Below, piece after piece: positions 1 to 5,328 of a DNA stretch of 10,741 nucleotides (position 1 is the first letter of the stretch; each line of letters starts with the position of its first letter). The notes beneath the pieces are model-generated. The model was not told the origin of the DNA. It did not search any database and saw only the letters and a list, made by a program, of their open reading frames with translations. Origin of the DNA: an uncultured Collinsella sp. GTDB taxonomy: Bacteria; Actinomycetota; Coriobacteriia; Coriobacteriales; Coriobacteriaceae. The position numbers were made by a program, and so were the translations under genes. The stretch spans positions 1 to 10,741 of the forward strand of contig URWQ01000031.1 of assembly GCA_900551635.1 (NCBI GenBank), given 5' to 3'.

Positions 1-236
1 GTCGGTCGAGCAAATCCCTAAGACCGGGCCCCCCCGGGAGCCATAGCACCCTCCCCCATCAACATGTCATACGTTTACATACGAACAAAGCATACCCCAA
101 CAACAGCGGGAAGACGGTAACAGCACAAGTAAGTAAACGACTCATCCAAATAATTAGGAGAGTTCCGCCTAAAGGGTGACTCCGAAGAACCCCGCTTGGC
201 CGTTTTTGGGTTATTTTCCAAAACATCCCGCAGGAC
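1..236. other. Left flank with no supportable gene
   Basis: I see no convincing coding region here. A few short frames are open on both strands, but none combines a good ribosome binding site, a family match and the codon use of the later genes. Base 2 to base 46 on the + strand could be the last 14 codons of a gene starting outside the window, ending in a TAG at 44-46, but this is too short to judge. The stretch is more AT-rich than the coding regions (for example 60-160). A weak inverted repeat TTTTGG/CCAAAA lies at 204-209 and 218-223. Confidence 0.5.
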
Positions 237-281
237 GCAAAGAGGCTCCGCAGCGCAAAGCGCGATGCGGAGCCTCTTTGC
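237..281. terminator. Long hairpin, probable bidirectional terminator
   Basis: Bases 237-252 and 266-281 form a perfect 16-bp inverted repeat. The 13-base loop can itself fold as GCGC-AAA-GCGC (253-263). Outside the stem, GGAC (233-236) can pair with GTCC (284-287) across a two-base bulge. The core is GC-rich and flanked by AAAGAGG on one side and CCTCTTT on the other, so either strand gives a stem with a short run of U near its 3' foot, a shape seen in bidirectional terminators. There is no long U tract after the stem, so a repeat or another structured role remains possible. Confidence 0.5.
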
Positions 282-345
282 ATGTCCGAGGACGTTCCGG
301 AGAAGCCCCCGTCACGCCCCCGGATTCCCTGCGTTTACGGCCTTG

Positions 346-555
346 AGGTCGGTGGGGGGAGAAGGACGTGGTCGATAGGGATACGTGTCCCCTTCGCTGT
401 TTCGCGCTTTGCGCGAAAGGCACGCTACTTTGGGATGGATGGGGAACGTGGTTGTTGCGGTGGCTTTTCCCTTTGCTGTTTCGCGGCTTTGCCGCGAAAA
501 GCGCAGCACTTTGGGATGGGCGGGTACGTTATTGTCGCGCTGCTCTGTCCCGGCC
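346..555. repeat. Imperfect tandem repeat, period about 80 bp, with internal hairpin
   Basis: Two good copies lie at about 389-468 and 469-549. Shared landmarks repeat with a constant step: ACGT at 366, 446 and 526 (80 and 80 bases apart), the hairpin loop TTT at 408 and 488, and ACTTTGGGATGG at 427 and 508. A degraded partial copy precedes them (about 346-388) and a fragment follows (to about 555). Each full copy carries a hairpin: an 8-bp stem at 400-418 and a 9-bp stem at 479-499, both starting TTTCGCG and closed by a TTT loop. The second stem has one extra base on each arm (G486 and C492 or C493), so pairing is kept. Short frames run through the repeat on both strands, but none has convincing start signals, so I treat it as non-coding. 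It lies upstream of the ribU promoter. Confidence 0.75.
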
Positions 556-600
556 GCATTTCTAGAGCGTTTCCCCCGCCAGAAATTACCCTCGGCATAC

Positions 601-628
601 TTGCGCGAAAGCCTACTGGTGCTACACT
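601..628 (+). promoter_or_regulatory. Probable promoter of the ribU operon
   Basis: The -10 element TACACT (623-628) is preceded by TG plus one base (620-622), making an extended -10. TTGCGC (601-606), 16 bases upstream of it, could serve as a partial -35. Transcription would begin near 635, just before the riboswitch starts at 637. The sequence GGTGCTA-A-TT-CAAT around this -10 is closely matched at the argC promoter (5249-5265), which supports both calls. Confidence 0.55.
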
Positions 629-636
629 TGCAATTG

Positions 637-823
637 CTGTTTCAGGGCGGGGTGGAATTCCCCACTGGTGGTAAATCGGGCGGTGCCAAAGGGGTGCCGT
701 GGCGCAGGTGAAGTGCCTGTGGCCGAGCCGATGAGTCCGCGACCCGTGTGTGCGTTGGTTCGCATGCCGGCTGAACTGGTGAGATTCCAGTACCAACGGT
801 TAGAGTCCGGATGAAAGAGGCAG
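637..823 (+). promoter_or_regulatory. FMN riboswitch (RFN element)
   Basis: This untranslated leader has the conserved blocks of the FMN aptamer in order: TTCAGGGCGGGGTGGAATTCC (the P2 region, 641-661), CACTGGTGGTAA (663-674), GAGTCCGCGACCC (733-745), GGTGAGATTCCAGTACC (778-794) and AGAGTCCGGATGAAAG (802-817). Helix P1 forms from CTGTTTC (637-643) and GAGGCAG (817-823), seven pairs with two wobbles. FMN riboswitches turn down riboflavin synthesis or uptake genes when FMN is plentiful. Here the 3' strand of P1 overlaps the ribosome binding region of ribU and no U-tract terminator lies between aptamer and gene, so control of translation initiation is the likely mechanism. The ATG at 811 belongs to the conserved aptamer core and is not a start codon. 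Confidence 0.95.
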
Positions 824-829
824 GTGATC
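816..829 (+). promoter_or_regulatory. ribU ribosome binding site overlapping riboswitch helix P1
   Basis: AGGTGATC (822-829) matches the extended 3' tail of 16S rRNA, and AGAGG (816-820) is a second possible site 11 bases before the ATG at 832. Bases 817-823 of this segment form the 3' strand of riboswitch helix P1. Ligand-stabilised P1 would therefore hide part of the binding site. This site also decides the ribU start at 832 rather than 811. Confidence 0.75.
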
Positions 830-831
830 TT

Positions 832-1422
832 ATGTCTGAACAGTCGCAGCATATCCATTTTGAGAACACGAATAGGTGGAGCACCAAACAGCTCGTAACC
901 ATGGCGCTCATGTGTGCCCTGGGCGCGCTCTTTATGTATGTACAGCTGCCCATTCTTCCCTCGGCGCCGTTTTTGACGTATGACCCGTCGCTGGTGCCGG
1001 CGATGGTGTGTGGATTTGCGTATGGCCCTGGTGCCGGCACCGCTGTTGCCGCCATGGCGATCGTCATCCATGCGCTCACCACGGGCGATTGGGTCGGCGC
1101 GCTTATGAACTTGGTCGCTACGCTGGGCTTTATTCTGCCCGCGGCGATCGTCTACCAAAAGATGCACACCTACAAGGGTGCCGTGATTGGTCTGGTGCTC
1201 AGCGTCATTGCCGCTACGGCGTTGTCCATGGTCGCGAACCTGACCATCGGCGTTTGGTTCTGGTATGGCTCGGCCGATGTGATTCTGCCGCTCATGCTTC
1301 CCGCCGTTTTGCCGTTCAACCTCATCAAGACCGTGCTCAACTCGGTGTTGACGCTGGCGGTGTACAAGGCGGTCTCTAATCTCATCACGCCCAAGAAGGA
1401 CCAGGTCAAAGGACGCGCATGA
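832..1422 (+). CDS. ribU: Riboflavin-specific S component of an ECF transporter (RibU)
   Basis: This 196-residue membrane protein is the substrate-binding (S) component of an energy-coupling factor vitamin transporter and captures riboflavin for import. It has the RibU hallmark FLTYDPSLVPAMVCGF at residues 47-62 followed by a GPGAG turn, and a C-terminal helix region LPFNLIKTVLNSVL (160-173). About five or six hydrophobic segments fill residues 21-180, and the N-terminal 17 residues are hydrophilic. The length is usual for S components. I chose the ATG at 832 because the upstream in-frame ATG (811) is inside the riboswitch core and AGGTGATC precedes 832. The FMN riboswitch directly upstream independently supports riboflavin specificity. 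The stop codon overlaps the start of the ATPase gene (ATGA at 1419-1422), suggesting coupled translation. Confidence 0.93.
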   Translation: MSEQSQHIHFENTNRWSTKQLVTMALMCALGALFMYVQLPILPSAPFLTYDPSLVPAMVCGFAYGPGAGTAVAAMAIVIHALTTGDWVGALMNLVATLGFILPAAIVYQKMHTYKGAVIGLVLSVIAATALSMVANLTIGVWFWYGSADVILPLMLPAVLPFNLIKTVLNSVLTLAVYKAVSNLITPKKDQVKGRA

Positions 1423-3323
1423 TTGAGTGTCGGGGCATCTCATTTAGCTACGACGGCGCTACGAGAGCACTCGACGGCATCGATCTGACCATCGAGGATG
1501 ACGAGTTTTTCTGCATCCTCGGCGGCAATGGGTCGGGCAAGTCGACATTTGCCAAGCATCTGAATGCGCTGCTGCAGCCCGATGCGGGCACGGTGCGTAT
1601 CAACGGCATGGATGCGTCCGACCCCGAGCTGGTCTATGACATTCGTTCGACCGCGGGCATGGTGTTCCAGAATCCGGATGATCAACTGGTGGCGACGCTT
1701 GTCGAGGACGATGTTGCCTTTGGTCCCGAAAACTTGGGCGTGCCATCGGCCCAGATCGCGCAGCGTGTGCGGGATGTGCTGAAGGCTGTGGGCCTGGTGG
1801 GCTTTGAGCGCCACGAGACCCACGCGCTTTCGGGCGGTCAAAAGCAGCGCGTGGCGCTTGCCGGCGTGCTCGCCATGGAACCGCGCGTGCTCATCTTGGA
1901 TGAAGCGTCCTCGATGCTCGACCCGCGCGGCCGCAAGGGCCTCATGAAGGCGTGCCGCGCGTTGCACGCTCGCGGCATGACCATCGTGATGATCACGCAC
2001 TTTATGGAAGAGGCCGCCGAGGCCGATCGAGTCGCGGTGTTTCGGGCGGGGCGCGTTGCCATGCTCGGTACGCCCGAGGAGATTCTAACGCGGGCGGACG
2101 ATCTTGCGCAGCTCAACCTGGACATGCCGGAGTCGTGCCGTTTGGGCATGGCACTTCGTGCGAAGAACGTACCCGTTCACGCGCAGGTGCGTGAGGCGGA
2201 TATGGTCGCCGAGATTGCGCAGGCCTATACCGAGCGAAGTGAGGCGGGCACCGCGGGGCAGCCCTCCGCATCCCAGTTGGAAATCGCTGACGGCACTGTT
2301 CCGGCAGACAACGAGGACAACGCGTCGGAGCCCGTCATCGAGCTATCCCATGTTTCGTACAGTTATTCGCTCAGTCCGCGCGAGCGCCGTCGCTGGCATA
2401 AGCGCTCGGCCGCTGCGGGCAAATCAACCAAGCAGGCTCTCTGGGGAAATGACCCTAGTAGTCCGTGGGCACTGCGCGACGTGTCTTTGACGGTGCGTCG
2501 CGGCGAGTTCCTGGGCCTGGCAGGCCATACCGGTTCGGGTAAATCCACGCTGGTTCAGCACCTTAACGGGCTAATCCGCCCGCAGGAGGGGAGCGTTTGC
2601 GCACTGGGGCTCGACCTGTCGCAAAAGAAGGATGCCGCCGCGGTTAAGGCAAAGGTCGGCGTGGTGTTTCAGTATCCAGAGCGTCAGCTGTTTGCCGAGA
2701 CCGTGGTGCAGGACGTGGCATTTGGTCCGCGCAACCTTGGTCTGTCGCAAGACGAGGTCGCGCGCCGCGTTGCGTCATCGCTCGCACGCGTGGGCCTCGA
2801 CCTTGCCACGATAGGTGACAAGAGTCCCTTTGAACTCTCGGGCGGACAGCAGCGGCGTGTGGCGTTTGCCGGCGTGCTCGCTATGGAGCCCGAGGTGTTG
2901 GTACTCGATGAGCCCATGGCAGGTCTCGATCCGGCGGCCCGCAGGGATTTCCTGGAGCTCATCGGCCGTCTTCATGACGAGGGCCTGACCGTTGTCATGG
3001 TTTCGCACAGTATGGAGGACCTGGCCAATTGCTGCGACCGCATCGTTGTGATGAACGAAGGCGCGGTGTTTGCCGAGGGCGCGCCCGCTCAGGTTTTTGC
3101 GCATGCGGATGAGCTTAAATCGATCGGTTTGGGCGTTCCCGCTGCCCAACGCATGGCGCTGGCGCTTGCGGAAGCGGGCGTTCCGCTGCGTTGCGATGGG
3201 CTCTATACGGTTGAGTCGTTGGCCGACGAGTTGGCAGATTTGCTGATCGGTCGCTCAGACGGTTCTTCTAACGTCTCGGACAAGGCCAAATCTGAAACGA
3301 TCGCGCGAGAGGAGGGCTGCTAA
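1419..3323 (+). CDS. ecfA: Fused two-domain ECF transporter ATPase (EcfA1-EcfA2)
   Basis: This 634-residue protein joins two ABC ATPase domains that are separate proteins in many bacteria; together they would power the ECF transporter from the cytoplasmic face. Domain 1 has Walker A GGNGSGKST (35-43), Q-loop FQNPDDQ (83-89), signature LSGGQKQR (137-144), Walker B ending D161-E162 and switch H194. Domain 2 has GHTGSGKST (369-377), FQYPERQ (417-423), LSGGQQRR (473-480), D497-E498 and H530. All catalytic residues are present in both. The Q-loop contexts match EcfA1 (first) and EcfA2 (second). The linker (about 260-305) is acidic and low in complexity. Domain 2 carries a basic insert (about 317-349) before its Walker A. 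The start overlaps the ribU stop, with AAAGGA (1408-1413) as ribosome binding site, and the stop overlaps the ecfT start by one base. Confidence 0.93.
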   Translation: MIECRGISFSYDGATRALDGIDLTIEDDEFFCILGGNGSGKSTFAKHLNALLQPDAGTVRINGMDASDPELVYDIRSTAGMVFQNPDDQLVATLVEDDVAFGPENLGVPSAQIAQRVRDVLKAVGLVGFERHETHALSGGQKQRVALAGVLAMEPRVLILDEASSMLDPRGRKGLMKACRALHARGMTIVMITHFMEEAAEADRVAVFRAGRVAMLGTPEEILTRADDLAQLNLDMPESCRLGMALRAKNVPVHAQVREADMVAEIAQAYTERSEAGTAGQPSASQLEIADGTVPADNEDNASEPVIELSHVSYSYSLSPRERRRWHKRSAAAGKSTKQALWGNDPSSPWALRDVSLTVRRGEFLGLAGHTGSGKSTLVQHLNGLIRPQEGSVCALGLDLSQKKDAAAVKAKVGVVFQYPERQLFAETVVQDVAFGPRNLGLSQDEVARRVASSLARVGLDLATIGDKSPFELSGGQQRRVAFAGVLAMEPEVLVLDEPMAGLDPAARRDFLELIGRLHDEGLTVVMVSHSMEDLANCCDRIVVMNEGAVFAEGAPAQVFAHADELKSIGLGVPAAQRMALALAEAGVPLRCDGLYTVESLADELADLLIGRSDGSSNVSDKAKSETIAREEGC

Positions 3324-4123
3324 TGGAGGCGTTTTCGTTTGGCAGCTACTATCCCGGCGATAGTGCAATCCACCGCCTGGACCCGCGAACCAAGTTGCTC
3401 TTGGGCTTTGTGTTTCTGATCACGACGCTCACGGTCAGTAGCTTCCGCGGACTGGTCCCGGTCGCAATTTTCATTGTGCTGATCTATACCGTGTCCCGGG
3501 TGCCGCTTCGCCGTGTCCTGTCATCGATGGCGCCGCTGCTGGCGATTGTCGTGGTGGTCGCGGTGCTCAACCTATTTACCGACCAGAGCGGGCTGATCCT
3601 GTGGCAGCTCGGCTTTCTGCAGATAAGCGAGGGCTCGCTGCATTCCGCCGGGTTTATGGCGTGCCGCCTGACCCTGATGATGGCCGGCATGAGCGCCATT
3701 ACACTCACCACGCCCACGCTCGATCTCACTGCAGGCTTTGAGCGTTTGCTCGCGCCACTTGCGCGCGTGGGGCTCCCGGCACACGAGCTCGGCATGATCA
3801 TGGGCATCGCGCTGCGCTTTATGCCGCAGTTTGCCACCGAGATGAAGCAGACTGCGGACGCGCAGGCAAGTCGCGGCGCGCGCGTGACGGGCGGTCCGCT
3901 CGGCGGCGTACGCATGCTCGCCAGCGTGGCAATTCCGCTGTTCACGGGTGTGTTTCGTCATGCCGAGACACTCTCTGCCGCTATGGATGCACGTTGCTAC
4001 CATGGCGAGCAGGGGCGTACGCGACTGCATGCGCTTGCATTTTGCCACGGCGATGCGTTGGCGGCGGTGGTGACGGCGTTGCTGCTCATCTGCGTCATCG
4101 TCATCAATCTTCAACTTGTTTAG
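3323..4123 (+). CDS. ecfT: ECF transporter transmembrane component (EcfT)
   Basis: This 266-residue membrane protein is the T component that couples the ATPase to the S component. The N-terminus has the family pattern YYPGDSAIHRLDPRTKLL (9-26). Hydrophobic segments lie at about 23-40, 44-58, 68-85, 107-128 and 244-264. The long cytoplasmic coupling region contains the two short motifs that contact the ATPases: SRG at 183-185 (usually ARG in the family) and ARC within AMDARCY (220-226). The start codon overlaps the previous stop (TAATG), with GAGGAGGG just upstream, so it is translationally coupled to the ATPase. Finding ribU, the fused ATPase and ecfT in one FMN-controlled unit suggests a transporter dedicated to, or at least expressed for, riboflavin. 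Other S components elsewhere in the genome could share it. Confidence 0.92.
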   Translation: MEAFSFGSYYPGDSAIHRLDPRTKLLLGFVFLITTLTVSSFRGLVPVAIFIVLIYTVSRVPLRRVLSSMAPLLAIVVVVAVLNLFTDQSGLILWQLGFLQISEGSLHSAGFMACRLTLMMAGMSAITLTTPTLDLTAGFERLLAPLARVGLPAHELGMIMGIALRFMPQFATEMKQTADAQASRGARVTGGPLGGVRMLASVAIPLFTGVFRHAETLSAAMDARCYHGEQGRTRLHALAFCHGDALAAVVTALLLICVIVINLQLV

Positions 4124-4153
4124 GCGCGATTCGAGCGCAAGAAAGGGATTCCT

Positions 4154-4600
4154 ATGACCGACATCGACCGCACGGCGCAACTCGAGCGCGCCTGCACATA
4201 CCTCAGGCGCATTCCCGCGTGGTTTCTGGCCACGACTGACGTGAACGATGGACATCAGCCACGCGTAAGGCCGTTCTCGTTTGCCATGGTCGATAACGGC
4301 AAACTGTGGTTTTGCACCTCGCGCGACAAGGATGTGTGGGCAGAGCTCGGCGCGAACCCCAAGTTTGAGCTTTCGGGCTGGAAGCCGGGGGAGTGCTGGA
4401 TCGTATTGACCGGCGAGGCCGTGCTCGAGGACGATGCAGTCGTGAGCGATCGCGTTCGCGAAGCTGGCTTTAAGCACATGGTGGGCATTGGCGAGAATCA
4501 CGAGAGCGCCAACGACGGTCGCCTTGCGTTTTTCTCGGTTCGCAATATCGTCGCCCGCTTCTGCGATATCGACGGCAGCGAAGAGCGTCTGGAGCTCTAG
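4154..4600 (+). CDS. FMN-binding split-barrel (pyridoxamine 5'-phosphate oxidase-like) protein, copy 1
   Basis: This 148-residue protein belongs to the pyridoxamine 5'-phosphate oxidase-like split-barrel superfamily, whose members often bind FMN. The region PRVRPFSFAMVDNGKLWF (36-53), the following CTSRDKDVW and a conserved NPKFELSGW strand are typical of the uncharacterised small members. It is far shorter than true PdxH, so I would not call it pyridoxine oxidase, and the substrate is unknown. It starts 30 bases after ecfT with AAAGGG (4142-4147) six bases before the ATG, and I see no terminator in the gap, so it probably belongs to the riboflavin operon. The next gene is a clear paralogue. 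A flavin-dependent redox or flavin-sequestering role fits the context but is inference. Confidence 0.82.
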   Translation: MTDIDRTAQLERACTYLRRIPAWFLATTDVNDGHQPRVRPFSFAMVDNGKLWFCTSRDKDVWAELGANPKFELSGWKPGECWIVLTGEAVLEDDAVVSDRVREAGFKHMVGIGENHESANDGRLAFFSVRNIVARFCDIDGSEERLEL

Positions 4601-4651
4601 CGCGTCTCAAATGAACTACCCGTTCCAAATTGGCTAGTGACAGGAGGAAAC

Positions 4652-5062
4652 GTGGACGGATTGAATACGGTGTTGGAGTATCTGACGTCGGTGCCGGCGT
4701 GGTATCTGGCGACGAGCGTGGATGGGCAGCCGCATGTGCGTCCGTTTTCGTTTGCACAGATTCAGGACGGCAAGCTGTGGTTTGTGACGGCACGCACCAA
4801 AGATGTGTGGCAGGAGCTGCTGCAAAACCAGCGCTTTGAGGCCACGAGCTGGTGGCCGGGCCATGGCTGGCTCATTTTGCGCGGACGCGCGGGCTTGGAT
4901 GATCAGGCTGCCCCCGATATGCGCGAGGCCGGCTGGAAGCATCTGGAGCGTTTGGGCGAGCATTATGAGGGCGCAGGCGACCCCACGCTCGTCTTCTTTA
5001 GCGTCGAGGAGCCGGAGGCCTTCATCTGCAACCACGACGAATGGGTGCCGGTCGAGCTCTAA
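4652..5062 (+). CDS. FMN-binding split-barrel (pyridoxamine 5'-phosphate oxidase-like) protein, copy 2
   Basis: This 136-residue cytoplasmic protein is a tandem paralogue of the preceding gene. Both share the order (V/I)PAW(Y/F)LAT, QP(H/R)VRPFSFA, DGKLWF or NGKLWF, KDVW and a C-terminal FFSV strand. Copy 2 lacks a few residues in the first turn and has a different tail. I chose the GTG at 4652 because AGGAGG (4642-4647) lies just before it; the in-frame GTG at 4637 lies upstream of that site and has no good site of its own. The gap from copy 1 is 51 bases with no terminator, and a strong terminator follows the stop codon, so this is the last gene of the riboflavin unit. Function and substrate are unknown; FMN binding is inferred from the fold family. 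Confidence 0.82.
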   Translation: MDGLNTVLEYLTSVPAWYLATSVDGQPHVRPFSFAQIQDGKLWFVTARTKDVWQELLQNQRFEATSWWPGHGWLILRGRAGLDDQAAPDMREAGWKHLERLGEHYEGAGDPTLVFFSVEEPEAFICNHDEWVPVEL

Positions 5063-5108
5063 AAGAGTTCTCCCGCCGGCCCCAATAATTTAAATACCCG
5101 TCTATATC

Positions 5109-5171
5109 GGGCCCCATATCGCAACGGCACCGCAAGGCGCACCGGGCGATGTGGGGCCCATTGTTATTTGT
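5109..5171 (+). terminator. Intrinsic terminator of the riboflavin operon
   Basis: Bases 5109-5122 pair with 5146-5159 in a 14-bp GC-rich stem containing one G-U wobble. The T-rich tract ATTGTTATTTGT (5160-5171) follows directly. The 23-base loop can form a small inner CC-GCAA-GG hairpin. The reverse strand has no T-rich tract after the stem, so it terminates the rightward unit only and insulates argC from it. Confidence 0.85.
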
Positions 5172-5207
5172 CAATTCCTTCGCGTGAATGTGTCTGGTTT
5201 GTTTCAA

Positions 5208-5242
5208 TGCATGAATATGCAAAAGATTTGCGTATATATGCA
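5208..5242. promoter_or_regulatory. Two tandem ArgR operator boxes upstream of argC
   Basis: TGCATGAATATGCA (5208-5221) and TGCGTATATATGCA (5229-5242) are two 14-base dyads with the same TGC...GCA ends. Their centres are 21 bp apart, two turns of the helix. Paired ARG boxes bound by the hexameric arginine repressor ArgR have this architecture in other bacteria, and the pattern TGCAT-N4-ATGCA resembles the known core TGAAT-N4-ATTCA. The second box ends nine bases before the extended -10, so ArgR with arginine would block the argC promoter. The repressor gene is not in this window. Confidence 0.75.
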
Positions 5243-5250
5243 TCTTTTGG

Positions 5251-5259
5251 TGCTAAAGT
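5251..5259 (+). promoter_or_regulatory. argC operon promoter, extended -10
   Basis: TG-C-TAAAGT is an extended -10 element, and start of transcription is expected near 5266, giving a leader of about 60 bases. No good -35 sits at the usual distance; TTGCGT (5228-5233) is 20 bases away and lies inside the second ArgR box. The surrounding GGTGCTA-A-TT-CAAT matches the ribU promoter region at 14 of 17 positions. Confidence 0.5.
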
Positions 5260-5290
5260 TTCAATCCACCTCATAACGACGGCTGCGGGA

Positions 5291-5304
5291 TGCGCATTGG
5301 TGCA
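5291..5304. promoter_or_regulatory. Possible weak third ArgR box in the argC leader
   Basis: TGCGCATTGGTGCA keeps the TGC-N8-GCA ends and matches the second box at 10 of 14 bases. Its centre is 62 bp downstream of that of the second box, close to six helical turns, and it lies downstream of the predicted transcription start. A distal auxiliary operator is known for argC in some Gram-positive bacteria. The dyad is weak, so chance is possible. Confidence 0.3.
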
Positions 5305-5328
5305 TAAACTGCAGACAAGGAGTCTGAT

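Noticed and set aside
59..283. 74-codon frame on the - strand with hydrophobic C-terminal part
   Set aside because: Its start lies inside the 237-281 hairpin and it has no ribosome binding site or family match.
346..555. CRISPR array
   Set aside because: The whole 80-base unit is similar between copies; there are no short repeats separated by unique spacers and no cas genes.
282..711. Overlapping frames of up to 130 codons on both strands over the 80-bp repeat
   Set aside because: Several frames are open at once because the repeat is GC-rich, none has a good start site, and the peptides only mirror the DNA repeat.
726..746. Hammerhead-ribozyme-like string CCGATGAGTCCGCGACC
   Set aside because: It resembles the hammerhead CUGAUGAG core by chance. 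It fits a conserved joining segment of the FMN aptamer, and the second hammerhead core (GAAAC) with matching helices is absent.
811..831. ATG at 811 as the ribU start
   Set aside because: It lies in the invariant GGATG block of the riboswitch and has no ribosome binding site; 832 has AGGTGATC.
4637..4651. GTG at 4637 as the start of the second split-barrel gene
   Set aside because: The AGGAGG at 4642-4647 lies downstream of it and serves the GTG at 4652.
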